Shown: positions 34,254-46,156, counted from the stretch's first letter. The stretch: 64,000 nt of DNA from Stappia stellulata (GCF_020176715.1 NZ_JAIVMF010000016.1:47890-111889), one strand, 5' to 3'. Notes: a model not told the origin generated them from the letters alone. Numbers and translations: made by a program.

Positions 34254-35192
34254 GTGGCGGATCTTCTGTGCTTCGGCGAGGCCATGGTCGAGTTCAACCA
34301 GACGCGGGCCGGCGGCCCCTACGTCCAGGGCTTCGGCGGGGACACGTCCAATGTCGCCATCGCTGCCGCGCGCCAGGGTGCGTCGGCGGGCTGCATTGGC
34401 GCGACCGGTGCGGATGTCTTCGGCGACCTCTTGCATGAGCTGTGGCGCAGCGAGGGGGTCGATGCGGGCAACGTGGCGCGCCGCGCGCAGGCGCCGACGG
34501 GGATCTATTTCGTCACCCACGGGGCGGAGGGGCATGTCTTCACCTACCGCCGGGCGGGGTCGGCCGCGAGTCTCTTCGCGCCGCAGGATCTGCCACGCGC
34601 GGCGCTGGAACAGGCGCGCATCCTGCATGTCTCGGCGATCAGCCAGGCGATTTCGGCCAGCGCCTGCGATGCGGTGTTCGAGGCCATCGACATCGTGCGC
34701 GCCGCCGGCGGGCGCGTCTCCTATGACACCAACCTGCGCCTGAAGCTCTGGCCGCTGGCACGGGCGCGGGCGATCGTGGCCGAGACCGCCGCCATGGCCG
34801 ACATCGTGCTGCCCGGTCTCGACGACGCCCGCCTGCTGACCGGGCTGGACACGCCCGAGGACATCGTTGCGCATTATCTTGGCGCCGGCGCGAAACAGGT
34901 GGCGCTGACGCTGGGGGCAGAGGGCGTGCTTTATGCCGATGCGCATGGCCTCACGCGGATTGCGCCGCACAGCGTTGCGGCAGTCGATGCGACCGGGGCG
35001 GGGGATGCCTTCGACGGGGCGTTCCTGGCGGAGTGTCTCGCCGGGGCCGACGGGGTGTCGGCGGCGCGCCATGCCAATGCGGCGGCCGCACTCGCGGTCT
35101 GCGGCTACGGCGCTGTTGCGCCGCTGCCACAGCGCGCGGACGTCGTGGCGTTTCTGGAGCGCGGATCGCTGCCGGCGGAGCGCCGTTCATAG
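34254..35192 (+). CDS. PfkB family sugar kinase (2-keto-3-deoxygluconate kinase-like)
   Basis: This 312-residue ribokinase-fold enzyme starts VADLLCFGEAMVEFNQ. The N-terminal GGDTSNVAIAAARQGA segment binds substrate. The C-terminal signature DATGAGDAFDGAFLAE contains the catalytic Asp and the anion hole. The wording of the first 20 residues and YDTNLRLKLWP favours 2-keto-3-deoxygluconate kinase over fructokinase, though this is family resemblance only. GTG 34254 is preceded by GAGGTTTGGG. TTG 34233 is an alternative start. Confidence 0.85.
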   Translation: MADLLCFGEAMVEFNQTRAGGPYVQGFGGDTSNVAIAAARQGASAGCIGATGADVFGDLLHELWRSEGVDAGNVARRAQAPTGIYFVTHGAEGHVFTYRRAGSAASLFAPQDLPRAALEQARILHVSAISQAISASACDAVFEAIDIVRAAGGRVSYDTNLRLKLWPLARARAIVAETAAMADIVLPGLDDARLLTGLDTPEDIVAHYLGAGAKQVALTLGAEGVLYADAHGLTRIAPHSVAAVDATGAGDAFDGAFLAECLAGADGVSAARHANAAAALAVCGYGAVAPLPQRADVVAFLERGSLPAERRS

Positions 35193-35302
35193 TATCCTTA
35201 CCGGCGATACCGCAGGGTGGCAGCGGGTGCCGCCGGCTGTGCGGCGGAATGCGGTTGGCCTGTCCCGATAGGGACGGCGGCGAGAGCGCGGTGAGGATGA
35301 CG

Positions 35303-35908
35303 ATGCGGATTTTCGGACTGATGATGATGGCCGTTGTGGCCACGGCGATGACGCTTGGCCAGGCGTCGGCGGTGACGGAGCGCTATTACGATCCGACCAG
35401 CCGCAGCTGGCAGACCTACAAGATCACGCCGGAGGCGGCCGGCAAGATCGTGCGCGAGAAATACAAGCGCACCACCGTGCGCTACCGGACCTCGGAAAAG
35501 CCCGGGTCGATTATCGTCGACACCGACGACCGCTATCTCTATTTCGTGCTGCCGGGCGGCAAGGCCGTGCGCTACGGCATCGGCGTCGGCCGCGAGGGCT
35601 TCGGCTGGCAGGGCAAGGAAAAGATCACCCGCAAGGCCAAGTGGCCGAGCTGGACGCCGCCGCAGGAAATGATCGTGCGCGAGCGCAAGAAGGGCCGCAA
35701 CCTGCCGCGCTTCATGCCGGGCGGACCGAAGAACCCGATGGGCGCGCGGGCTCTCTATCTCGGCTCCACCGAATACCGCATTCACGGCACCAACGAGGAC
35801 TGGTCGATCGGCCGCGCCGTCTCGTCGGGCTGCATCCGCATGCTCAACGAGGATGTGGAGGATCTCTACAACCGCGTCACGATCGGTGCCCGCGTCACGG
35901 TGCTTTGA
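35303..35908 (+). CDS. L,D-transpeptidase (YkuD domain)
   Basis: This secreted protein of about 201 residues has a signal peptide (1-23, ending ASA) and a YkuD catalytic domain from about residue 75. H161 in YRIHGTNE and the nucleophile C177 in SSGCIRMLNEDV form the active site. Such enzymes cross-link peptidoglycan or attach lipoprotein to it. ATG 35303 has GAGGA six bases ahead; ATG 35297 is an in-frame alternative. The last 14 bases overlap the 3' end of the convergent cyclase gene. Confidence 0.93.
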   Translation: MRIFGLMMMAVVATAMTLGQASAVTERYYDPTSRSWQTYKITPEAAGKIVREKYKRTTVRYRTSEKPGSIIVDTDDRYLYFVLPGGKAVRYGIGVGREGFGWQGKEKITRKAKWPSWTPPQEMIVRERKKGRNLPRFMPGGPKNPMGARALYLGSTEYRIHGTNEDWSIGRAVSSGCIRMLNEDVEDLYNRVTIGARVTVL

Positions 35909-37097
35909 GCGCCGGTTCGCTGAGGGCGTAAAGCTCCACCGGGGTTGAAAAGCCGTCGAGCGGAAACCGCCCGGCGGCGCGAAAGCGCTCCGGCGCCTGA
36001 TCGGCGATTTCGGCGGTGACGAGGACCTCGGTGTCGAGGCGCTTCGTCATCGCCTCGATACGGGCCGCGGCATTCACGGTCGGGCCGATGACGGAAAACG
36101 TCAGACGCTCGGCGACGCCGATGTTGCCGAACATCACCCGGCCCGAGGACAGCGCGATGCCGCAGCCGAGCGGATGCGGCGTTAGCTTGCGCGCCGATGC
36201 GAGCCTCCGGCGGACCTCGGCAACGGCGTCCATGGCATTGTGGGTTGCCGCCTGCAGTCCCATCTCGTCCATCGGGAACACCGCCAGCACCGCATCGCCG
36301 ATGAAATCCAGCACCTCTCCGCCATGGGCGATCACCGCGCCGGCGGTCGCCTCGAAATAGGCGTTGAGATGCGTGAGATAATCGTCGGGCGCCAGCCGGT
36401 CGGCGAGCGCCGTCGACCCGCGCAGGTCGCTGTAGAAGATCACCGCATCCAGCGCCTCGCCGTCGCCGTGGCGAATGCGCCCGGAGATCACCTGCCCGCC
36501 GGCGCGCTTGCCGAGATAGGTTTCCGCGATGGTGCGGGCAATGCGGGACTGGACATTGGCCCGGCAGGCAAGTGCCAGGCGCATCTGCAGATAGTCGATC
36601 CGGTCGATGACCTCGTCGGAAAATCCGCCCGCCGTCCGGGTGCTCCAGGTGACGATGATGCCGGAGACGTCGAAGGGGTTCGATCTCGGCAGGTCGAAGG
36701 GCGTCGAGATCACGAGATAGTCGGTGAAGCCCTGATCGCGCAGTCCCGCCAGCATCGGAAATTCCAGCGGTGCGTTGCCATCGGCGAGCCGCCGGCGCAT
36801 ACGCGTTTCGCGCGAGGACAGCAGCGCGCGGATCGGGCTCAAGAGCCACTCGTCGGTGTCGGGCTGGTCGTGGGTGTACAGCCCGTGGGCGACGGTCTCG
36901 CCCGGCAGCCACAGTGCGGTTTCCGCCTCGATCAGCGGATGCAGCGTCGACCACGACAGCAGCGCCCGGTCGATGGCGATGCCGGCGGCGCGCATGCGCT
37001 CGCAGGTGCCGGCGAACATCTGGCCGATCTCCGGCTGGCCGAGCGCCTCGCGGATCAGCCAGTCCTCTATGTCCTCGATTTCGGGGGTCGTGCGCAT
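35895..37097 (-). CDS. Class III adenylate/guanylate cyclase
   Basis: This 400-residue soluble protein has a class III cyclase domain in the C-terminal half (about 210-345). It shows FYSDLRGSTALADRL with the first metal-binding Asp, GGEVLDFIGDAVLAVFP with the second, and FSVIGPTVNAAARIE with the transition-state Asn/Arg. The N-terminal 200 residues are not a known receiver, GAF or HAMP domain as far as I can tell; they recur in rhizobial cyclases and may sense an unknown signal. No membrane helix is seen. The product nucleotide is probably cAMP but is not proved. Confidence 0.9.
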   Translation of the reverse strand: MRTTPEIEDIEDWLIREALGQPEIGQMFAGTCERMRAAGIAIDRALLSWSTLHPLIEAETALWLPGETVAHGLYTHDQPDTDEWLLSPIRALLSSRETRMRRRLADGNAPLEFPMLAGLRDQGFTDYLVISTPFDLPRSNPFDVSGIIVTWSTRTAGGFSDEVIDRIDYLQMRLALACRANVQSRIARTIAETYLGKRAGGQVISGRIRHGDGEALDAVIFYSDLRGSTALADRLAPDDYLTHLNAYFEATAGAVIAHGGEVLDFIGDAVLAVFPMDEMGLQAATHNAMDAVAEVRRRLASARKLTPHPLGCGIALSSGRVMFGNIGVAERLTFSVIGPTVNAAARIEAMTKRLDTEVLVTAEIADQAPERFRAAGRFPLDGFSTPVELYALSEPALKAP

Positions 37098-37137
37098 GCG
37101 GGCCTCCTCGTCGCGAGGGACTGTGCGTCCCGCAGCG

Positions 37138-38028
37138 TCATTCGTAGCGTGCCGCGATCCGGCCGAGCAAGGAATTCGGCGGGAAGGGGGCCGACTTGTC
37201 TAGGCCGGCGCGCCGCCAGATCTCGTTGTAGCAGTGCAGGAAACCGGTCGTGCTCGGCAACCGCGTTCGCGGTGAGAACAACGCCTTGGGGCATTGCCAG
37301 TAGTCGATCGGGTTGACGACATCGGGAGCCATCAGCATTGGGGGCGCGAGTGCTGGCCATGTGTCGATCAACGTGGTGAGCAATCTGGGACCGCAGTCGG
37401 TCCATGTCAGTCGAGCCGGGTCGAACCCGTCCGCGAAACGAAAGGCAAGATCGATGACGTCGCCCGGCTTCGGGGCCGGGTGATAAATCAGGTTGTTGTT
37501 GACCTTGACCGCCCGCCTGCTCCTGAGGCGTTCCGAAACGAAGAACCCTCCCGGGGCGCTGTCGCGCAGGGTTTGCGCCGGGGTCAGGCAGATCACATCT
37601 GCATCTGACCAAAGCCCTCCGAAGCGCGAGAGCAGTGCGAGGCGGAAGAGATTGGCGAAAGGGGACAGGCTGCCCTTTTCCACGGTTCCGTTCTGGTAGC
37701 GAAAAATCCGGCTTTCCGGGAGAATCTCGCGTGCATCGCGAAGTGTGACCCCCTCCGGGATACGTGTGAGTCCACCGTAGCTCCAGAGATTTACATCGTA
37801 GCCGTTGGCCACGAAACTCGCGCATGTGAGCCTGCCGAGGCGGCAGAGCTCCCCTTCCACCCAGAGAATGTGCACAGACAGCGGCGCGACGTCCGTTGGG
37901 ACGTGTGCCGTCCCGAGCTTCTCGGTCGAAAGAGTGGAAAGCGGAAGCCCTGCAGGCGTCTTGACGCGCAAGCCAGGCAGCTTCGACCCGTTCGGGCCGA
38001 AGGCCGTATCGAGGAGCCGATTGATCAT
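37138..38028 (-). CDS. Glycosyltransferase, capsular polysaccharide/GT32-like
   Basis: This 296-residue protein has the sugar-binding pattern ANLFRLALLSRFGG followed by LWSDADVICL, which includes an intact D-x-D (DAD). That differs from the related gene at 3635, where the motif is altered. The C-terminal half has LLTTLIDTWPALAPP and NEIWRRAGLD. Composition is less GC-rich than neighbours (32 G/C in the 60 bases from 37741), which hints at transfer. It lies alone between the cyclase and secA, with no other glycan genes. Confidence 0.78.
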   Translation of the reverse strand: MINRLLDTAFGPNGSKLPGLRVKTPAGLPLSTLSTEKLGTAHVPTDVAPLSVHILWVEGELCRLGRLTCASFVANGYDVNLWSYGGLTRIPEGVTLRDAREILPESRIFRYQNGTVEKGSLSPFANLFRLALLSRFGGLWSDADVICLTPAQTLRDSAPGGFFVSERLRSRRAVKVNNNLIYHPAPKPGDVIDLAFRFADGFDPARLTWTDCGPRLLTTLIDTWPALAPPMLMAPDVVNPIDYWQCPKALFSPRTRLPSTTGFLHCYNEIWRRAGLDKSAPFPPNSLLGRIAARYE

Positions 38029-38082
38029 GTCGCTCGCATCGCTTGAAATACCTAAAGGCTGAAGAGGTGCGATCGGGTGCAG

Positions 38083-38116
38083 AAAAGCCCTGCCCGGCTG
38101 TTCCGGGCAGGGCTTT
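38083..38116 (-). terminator. Intrinsic terminator of secA
   Basis: A 14-base perfect stem (AAAGCCCTGCCCGG with CCGGGCAGGGCTTT) has a five-base loop, 15 bases beyond the secA stop. On the minus strand it ends in TTTTC. Confidence 0.85.
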
Positions 38117-38130
38117 GGGAGAATTCATGC

Positions 38131-40914
<2,784 letters not shown>

Positions 40915-41282
40915 GTGGCGGTCCTTATTCTTGCCAAGGGCGCCGCCAGGGTCTGACATGGGCGGCAACCCGGCATTCGGATTGACGATACTTGGCACCG
41001 GCCTCGCAACCGCCACATTGAGACGGGAGAGGAACGCGCGCCTAGATGGGGTCGTCCGGCCATGAGGCAGGGACGTTCGACAGATAAGAGGGGGTCCGGA
41101 GGTTGTCAACGCCGCGCGTTTTGCGCAAGTCTGCCGCCGAGCCATGGCGGGAGGCGTTCGCGCTGCCGCTGCGACGGTTTCTCCGGTGCGACAATCGCCG
41201 GCCGGGCCTGGCCGCAAAGGCCCGTGGCCCGTATATGCGACGGTGCCGAAACGGCATCGCGCTCAACTAAGAGGATTACAGC
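40915..41282. other. Divergent secA / parvulin intergenic region
   Basis: This 368-base gap carries the secA promoter at 41081-41109 and, near its right end, a putative -10 (TATATG, 41232-41237) and the shared leader element at 41238-41252 in front of the parvulin gene. The 160-base secA leader has no obvious small ORF with a good ribosome site. Confidence 0.5.
41081..41109 (-). promoter_or_regulatory. Sigma70-type promoter of secA
   Basis: On the minus strand TTGACA (41104-41109) and TATCTG (41081-41086) are 17 bases apart; -35 is a perfect consensus match. Confidence 0.7.
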
Positions 41283-42170
41283 ATGACACCCAGATTTGCC
41301 GCGACACTGCAGCGCGCCACGGTCGCGTTGGCGTTTGCCTCGGGCCTCGGCCTTGCCGCAGCGCAGGCGCAGGAGCCGGGCGATGCGGTCGCCACGGTCG
41401 GGGAAAGCGTCATCACCGAAGCCGACATCGCCTTCGCGTCGCAGGACTTCGCCCAGCAGCTCGCCAATGTGCCGCCGGCCCAGTGGCGCAAGGTCCTGAC
41501 CGACATCGTCATCGACATGCAGCTGATGGCCAATGCGGCCGAGGACGCGGGCATCGACGACGAGGAAGACTTCCAGCGCCAGGTCGACTTCCTGACGATG
41601 CGCGCCCTGCGCAACGCCTATCTGGTGCGCGAAGTGGAGAACAAGGTCACCGACGAGATGGTGCAGGCGGCCTATGACAAGGAATTCGCCGATTACGTCG
41701 GCGAGGACGAGCGCAAGGCCCGCCACATCCTGCTGGAAAGCAAGGAAGACGCCGAGGCCGTGATCGCGGCGCTCGAGGACGGCGGCGATTTCGCCGAGCT
41801 GGCCAAGGAGAAGTCGACCGGCCCGTCCGGCCCCAACGGCGGCGATCTCGGCTATTTCACCCGCGGCCGCATGGTCAAGGAATTCGAGGACGCAGCCTTC
41901 GCGCTCGAGGTCGGCGCCTTCACCAAGGAGCCGGTGCAGACGCAGTTCGGCTGGCATGTGATCACGGTCGAGGACGCCCGCAAGCAGCCGGCGCCGGAGC
42001 TTGACGACGTGCGCGACCGCCTGCGCCAGGACCTGCTGCGCGCCCGCTATGCGGAAGTCATGTCGGCGCTGAAGGCCGAGACGGCCATCGAGATCGTAGC
42101 CGATGAACCAGCCGCAGAGGACAAGGACGCCGACGCGGCGACGGACGGCGGGGACGCTGCCAAACAGTAG
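41283..42170 (+). CDS. Parvulin-type peptidylprolyl isomerase, periplasmic
   Basis: This 295-residue protein has a signal peptide (about 1-29, AAAQAQ), a SurA/PrsA-like helical chaperone N-domain (about 35-130) and a rotamase domain (about 135-235). The latter has [42 protein letters not shown] and [10 protein letters not shown], read in parts. It probably folds outer-membrane or exported proteins, fitting its position divergent from secA. An acidic tail ends the protein. AAGAGGATTACAGC precedes the ATG. Confidence 0.92.
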   Translation: MTPRFAATLQRATVALAFASGLGLAAAQAQEPGDAVATVGESVITEADIAFASQDFAQQLANVPPAQWRKVLTDIVIDMQLMANAAEDAGIDDEEDFQRQVDFLTMRALRNAYLVREVENKVTDEMVQAAYDKEFADYVGEDERKARHILLESKEDAEAVIAALEDGGDFAELAKEKSTGPSGPNGGDLGYFTRGRMVKEFEDAAFALEVGAFTKEPVQTQFGWHVITVEDARKQPAPELDDVRDRLRQDLLRARYAEVMSALKAETAIEIVADEPAAEDKDADAATDGGDAAKQ

Positions 42171-42202
42171 TTTGACAGATCCGGCCAACCGGTTAGACAA
42201 AT

Positions 42203-42234
42203 GGCCTGTCCGCGCGTCGCGGGCAGGCCTTTTT
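42203..42234 (+). terminator. Intrinsic terminator of the parvulin gene
   Basis: GGCCTGTCCGCG pairs with CGCGGGCAGGCC (one G-T pair) around a three-base loop, followed by five T. It lies 33 bases after the stop and ahead of argJ. Confidence 0.85.
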
Positions 42235-42267
42235 GTTTCTCGCTTCTCAAGAAAAGACGGTGCCGCC

Positions 42268-43500
42268 ATGTCGGATGCGATTTCTCCCCTGGCCCCCAAG
42301 TCCTATGCGGAGGTGCCCGCCGTCGGCGGCGCGCGTCTGGCCACCGCTTCGGCGGGCATCAAATATGCCGGGCGCACCGATGTTTTGCTGATGCTCTTCG
42401 ACGAGGGCACGGAGATCGCCGGCGTGTTCACCCGCTCGCGCTGTCCCTCGGCCGCTGTCGACTGGTGCCGGGCGCATCTGGCCGGCGGCAAGGCGCGCGC
42501 GCTGCTCGTCAACTCCGGCAATGCCAATGCCTTCACCGGCAAGAAGGGCGTCGAGGCGACGCGCCTGTCGGCGCAGCTCGCGGCGGCGGCCGCCGGCTGC
42601 GAGCCGGGCGAGGTGTTCCTCGCCTCCACCGGCGTGATCGGCGAGCCGCTCGCCGCCGCCAAGTTCGACGGCGTGCTCGGCACGATGGCGCAACAGGCCG
42701 CGCCCACCGGCTGGCTCGATGCGGCCCGCGCCATCATGACCACCGACACGTTTCCCAAGGCGGCGACGCGCAGCATCGACATGGGCGGCGTTTCCGTCAC
42801 GCTGAACGGCATCGCCAAGGGCGCCGGCATGATCGCGCCCGACATGGCGACGATGCTCTCCTTCCTCGTCACCGATGCGCCGATCGCGGCGCCCGTGCTG
42901 CAGGCGCTGTTGTCGGAAGCGGTCGGGCCGAGCTTCAATTCGATCACCATCGACGGCGATACCTCAACCTCCGACACGGTGCTGCTTTTCGCCACCGGCG
43001 CGGCCGGCGGGGCGCGCGTGGAAACGCTCGACGATCCGAGGCTTGCGGCTTTCCGGGCGGCGCTCGCCGATCTGACGCGGGAACTGGCCCACTGGATCGT
43101 CCGTGACGGCGAGGGCGCGCGCAAGTTTCTCGAGGTCACGGTGCGCGGCGCGGAAAGCGACGAGAGCGCCCGCAAGATTGCCTTCTCGATCGCCAATTCT
43201 CCGCTGGTGAAGACGGCGGTTGCCGGCGAGGACGCCAACTGGGGCCGGGTCGTCATGGCGGTGGGCAAGGCCGGCGAGCCGGCCGAACGCGACCGGCTGG
43301 CGATCTGGTTCGGCGATGTGCGCGTCGCCGTCGACGGCGAACGCGACGCGGCCTACTCTGAAGAAGCGGCCACGGCGGTGATGCAGCAGGAGGAAATCCA
43401 GCTCACGGTCGACCTCGGCATCGGTGCGGGCCGGGCGACCGTGTGGACCTGCGACCTGACCAAGGAATATGTCGCGATCAACGGCGACTACCGGTCCTGA
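42268..43500 (+). CDS. argJ: Bifunctional ornithine acetyltransferase / N-acetylglutamate synthase
   Basis: The 410-residue ArgJ precursor belongs to the cyclic arginine pathway. It is self-cleaved before T195 in [14 protein letters not shown] into alpha and beta subunits, and the new N-terminal Thr is the nucleophile. It moves acetyl from acetylornithine to glutamate. [12 protein letters not shown] and the C-terminal [11 protein letters not shown] are family signatures; usual motifs have Asn where Asp precedes MATML. The start at 42268 fits the family N-terminus. The next gene overlaps its last 32 bases, so coupling is likely. Confidence 0.97.
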   Translation: MSDAISPLAPKSYAEVPAVGGARLATASAGIKYAGRTDVLLMLFDEGTEIAGVFTRSRCPSAAVDWCRAHLAGGKARALLVNSGNANAFTGKKGVEATRLSAQLAAAAAGCEPGEVFLASTGVIGEPLAAAKFDGVLGTMAQQAAPTGWLDAARAIMTTDTFPKAATRSIDMGGVSVTLNGIAKGAGMIAPDMATMLSFLVTDAPIAAPVLQALLSEAVGPSFNSITIDGDTSTSDTVLLFATGAAGGARVETLDDPRLAAFRAALADLTRELAHWIVRDGEGARKFLEVTVRGAESDESARKIAFSIANSPLVKTAVAGEDANWGRVVMAVGKAGEPAERDRLAIWFGDVRVAVDGERDAAYSEEAATAVMQQEEIQLTVDLGIGAGRATVWTCDLTKEYVAINGDYRS

Positions 43501-44290
43501 CGCGGGCAAGCGCGTGGAGCCGCCTTCCATCCTGGCGATCGAGACCGCCAACCTGAACGGCTTTCCGGCCTGGATGCAGCGCGCCGACGGCTCCTGGCTG
43601 TCGCGCCTGTCGCCGGGTGTTCCGGCGCGGCGGGTCAATTCGCTCAACGTCTTCGATCCGCAAGACGATGACCGGCTCGCGGCGCGGCTTGCCGAAACAC
43701 AGGCGCTGTATGCCCGTCACGACGTGGTGTTTCACCTGCGCCATACCCCGCTGACGCCGCCGGCGCTGACCGCGCATGTCGATGCCATGGGCTGGCTTTC
43801 GGCGGGCGAGACCGATGTGTGGATCCGCCCGGTCGACGCGGGTACGCCGGCCGCGCTTCGGGGCGAGGAGATTGCCACCTGTTCGCTTGCCGACTGGCTC
43901 GACGCTTTTGTTCGCGTCGGCGGAACGCGGCCGGAAACGGTCGCGCCCGATGCGGTGGAGCAGCTTGGCGCTGCCCTTGCGCGGATCGCCGCCAGGCGGG
44001 TCTGTCTGGTGGCACGCGCCGCCGACGGCGCGCCGGTGGCGGTGGCGATTGCCGTGGCCGACCGAGACCTTCTCGGGATCTACGATCTTGCGGTCGATCC
44101 GCTCGTGCGCCGGCAGGGTCTCGGCGCGCGGATGGTGCGGGCGTGCCTTGAGCAGGGCCGCCGGCTCGGCTGCCGCACCGCCTGGCTGCAGGTGGTGCGC
44201 GAGAACAGGGCTGCGCGCGCGCTCTACCGTCGCTGCGGCTTTGAAGATGCCTACAGTTATCACTACCGGTTTCCGCCGCCCGACGGCTGA
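43469..44290 (+). CDS. GNAT family N-acetyltransferase
   Basis: This 273-residue protein has a C-terminal GNAT domain. The segment [23 protein letters not shown] gives the acetyl-CoA loop (RRQGLG), and [27 protein letters not shown] completes motif B. The N-terminal half (about 20-130) is probably a degenerate GNAT-like domain. ATG 43469, preceded by AAGGAAT, lies inside argJ; GTG 43514 is a possible later start. Position between argJ and mutT is usual in Rhizobiales. Acceptor unknown. Confidence 0.85.
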   Translation: MSRSTATTGPDAGKRVEPPSILAIETANLNGFPAWMQRADGSWLSRLSPGVPARRVNSLNVFDPQDDDRLAARLAETQALYARHDVVFHLRHTPLTPPALTAHVDAMGWLSAGETDVWIRPVDAGTPAALRGEEIATCSLADWLDAFVRVGGTRPETVAPDAVEQLGAALARIAARRVCLVARAADGAPVAVAIAVADRDLLGIYDLAVDPLVRRQGLGARMVRACLEQGRRLGCRTAWLQVVRENRAARALYRRCGFEDAYSYHYRFPPPDG

Positions 44291-44328
44291 ACCGGCGTTT
44301 TCCCGGACATGGTGAGCAAAGGGTTATG

Positions 44329-44343
44329 CGGCCGTGCCGAAAC
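44329..44343 (+). repeat. Shared 15-base leader element, copy ahead of mutT
   Basis: CGGCCGTGCCGAAAC occurs here and again, identically, at 44779-44793 ahead of the flp gene. A 13/15 match is at 41238-41252 ahead of the parvulin gene. Each copy ends 15-30 bases before a start codon. Role unknown. Confidence 0.6.
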
Positions 44344-44358
44344 GAGACGGGGTCCTGG

Positions 44359-44757
44359 ATGAAAATGGTTCTGGTCGTGGCCTGCGCGCTGCTCGATGCC
44401 GACAACCGGGTTTTGATCGCGCAGCGCCCGGAGGGAAAGGCGATGGCGGGATTGTGGGAATTTCCCGGCGGAAAGCTCGATCCGGGCGAGCGCCCGGAGG
44501 ACGCGCTCATTCGCGAATTGGACGAAGAACTGGGAATTACGGTTAAGAAAGAGTGCCTTGCGCCGTTAACTTTTGCCAGTCACGCTTATGAGGAATTTCA
44601 CCTGCTGATGCCACTTTACGTGTGCCGACGATGGTCGGGCACGGTTGCAGGCCGGGAGGGTCAGGCGATCAAATGGGTAAAGCCGGTGCGGCTTCGGGAT
44701 TATCCGATGCCGCCCGCCGACGAGCCCCTGATCCCGCATCTGATCGACCTCGCCTGA
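44359..44757 (+). CDS. mutT: 8-oxo-dGTP diphosphatase (MutT-like Nudix hydrolase)
   Basis: This 132-residue protein carries a complete Nudix box at residues 38-60 (GKLDPGERPEDAL, then IRELDEELGI), matching GX5EX7REUXEEXGU exactly. The preceding AGLWEFPGGK is typical of MutT, which removes oxidised dGTP from the nucleotide pool. The short in-frame extension back to 44326 has no coding support. It is third in the argJ-GNAT-mutT run. Confidence 0.9.
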   Translation: MKMVLVVACALLDADNRVLIAQRPEGKAMAGLWEFPGGKLDPGERPEDALIRELDEELGITVKKECLAPLTFASHAYEEFHLLMPLYVCRRWSGTVAGREGQAIKWVKPVRLRDYPMPPADEPLIPHLIDLA

Positions 44758-44778
44758 GGGGTTCCTCCCACGCAGGAA

Positions 44779-44793
44779 CGGCCGTGCCGAAAC
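44779..44793 (+). repeat. Shared 15-base leader element, copy ahead of flp
   Basis: Second exact copy of CGGCCGTGCCGAAAC, 18 bases before the pilin start. Confidence 0.6.
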
Positions 44794-44811
44794 AACAACG
44801 GGACGCGCCAG

Positions 44812-45027
44812 ATGACCGCCATTTCCAAAAGCCTTCGCGACGGCAGCGACCGGGTTGCCGTGCTGTTCGACCGGTTCGCGCGCGACGAGGCCGGGTCGAC
44901 GGCGATCGAATACACGATGATGGTCGGGTTCATTTCCTTCGCGATCATCACCTCGCTCACGGCCATCGGCCGGGTCATCGACGAGGATGTGTTCAGCGTG
45001 ATCGTCGCCGCCGCCGCCGCGATGTGA
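44812..45027 (+). CDS. Flp family type IVb pilin, orphan
   Basis: This 71-residue pilin has a basic leader, a prepilin peptidase site at G28-S29 (EAGSTAIEYTMMVGF), the essential Glu at mature position 5 followed by Tyr, and one hydrophobic helix (about 32-52). These are the marks of Flp/Tad pilins. No cpa/tad assembly or prepilin peptidase gene is in the window, so it would rely on machinery elsewhere. The mature helix has TMMVGFISF in place of the common GLIAALIA wording. It follows mutT by 54 bases. Confidence 0.85.
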   Translation: MTAISKSLRDGSDRVAVLFDRFARDEAGSTAIEYTMMVGFISFAIITSLTAIGRVIDEDVFSVIVAAAAAM

Positions 45028-45047
45028 CGCAGGCCGCAGTCTAAACT

Positions 45048-45971
45048 CTAGGTTTTGTCCTGACGCTGATCGAGCGCCTCCAGCGCATCCGACAGGCGCA
45101 TTTTCGCCGATCCCGGCGCCAGCGGTTTCTGCTGGCTTTCGTGCGGCGCCCAGCCTGACAGCGACACGATGTCGAAGGTGGCGCGGATGCGTCCGTCCGC
45201 GTCGGCGTGATCGGACGCATAGAGTTCGGCCGCGCGCATCAGCGTCGCGCGGGCCAGAGGTGTGCGGCTCCGCTCGCTCAGCATGTTGGCCGCCCCCATG
45301 GCCCTCAGATCCGCCAGCAGCGCCAAAAGGTTGTCGTAGCGCACCGTAACCCGGTCGACGTCGGCGACGGGCAGCGCAAAGCCCGCGCGCTGCAGCAGCG
45401 CGCCGAGGGCGCGGGTGTCGGCGAAAGGCGCGACACGCGGTGCCGCGCCACCGGTGGTTTCCAGCTCCGCGCGCATCAAGACGTCCTTCAGTTCATGCAA
45501 TGTGTCGCCGCCGAGAAGTGCTGCCAGAAACAGTCCGTCGGGCTTCAGCGCGCGGCGGATCTGGATCAGTGCGCCGGGCAGGTCGTTGACGAAGTGCAAC
45601 GACAGCGCGGAGACGACGAGATCGAGGCTCGCATCGGCAAAGGGGATCAGCGCGTCGTCGGCGACGAGATGCGCGCCGGAGACCTTTCGGTCCTGCGTCA
45701 GGATGTCGACGCGAAGCGCCTGTTCGACACCCGGCATGCGCCGCAGCACCTCGTGCAGCCGGCCGGTATGGCCGCCGAGATCGACCGCGACGGGAAAGGC
45801 GCGGGTGACGATGGCGAGCCGGTCGGCCAGATCCTCCACCGCATGGGCGAGCAGGAAATCGGCGCCCGGCGCGCGCCGTGCCAGCGCGCGGGCCCGGCGC
45901 CGTGCCAGGAGGGCGCGGTCGAAGACGCGCGGGGCGGCATCCGGGGCAGGCACAGGCGGCGGGGTCGGCAT
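45048..45971 (-). CDS. SAM-dependent methyltransferase family protein (NDUFAF5/BioC-like)
   Basis: This 307-residue protein starts at 45971 (MPTPPPVPAPDAAP); the longer frame is implausibly basic. The SAM-binding core is AVDLGGHTGRLHEVL, with D in VRVDILTQD-like strand 2 and SLDLVVSALSLHFVNDLPG at strand 4. The opening VFDRALLARRRARA and C-terminal AHESQQKPLAPGSAKMRLSDAL match alphaproteobacterial orthologues of mitochondrial NDUFAF5, a complex I assembly factor reported to hydroxylate an arginine. Bacterial function is not settled. It is divergent from comF, as usual in this group. Confidence 0.85.
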   Translation of the reverse strand: MPTPPPVPAPDAAPRVFDRALLARRRARALARRAPGADFLLAHAVEDLADRLAIVTRAFPVAVDLGGHTGRLHEVLRRMPGVEQALRVDILTQDRKVSGAHLVADDALIPFADASLDLVVSALSLHFVNDLPGALIQIRRALKPDGLFLAALLGGDTLHELKDVLMRAELETTGGAAPRVAPFADTRALGALLQRAGFALPVADVDRVTVRYDNLLALLADLRAMGAANMLSERSRTPLARATLMRAAELYASDHADADGRIRATFDIVSLSGWAPHESQQKPLAPGSAKMRLSDALEALDQRQDKT

Positions 45972-46156
45972 GGCGGTGTTCCGTCGTGTTGGGGCCCGCA
46001 AGGCTGTGCGAACGGGCGTGCGTGCGGGCGTGTTCGTGATAGGCTTTGATATGGCGAGGCCGCGCGGCTTCGTCAAAACACGGAAGCCGCTCCCGCGTCA
46101 ACGCGCGGGCTGCGGTCGTGAACGGGGCAGGGCGCGCAGTGGAGCGACAGGCCGGC

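Noticed and set aside
40915..41217. N-terminal extension of SecA
   Set aside because: The family N-terminus begins at [13 protein letters not shown] (40914), and the extension contains the mapped promoter-like region.
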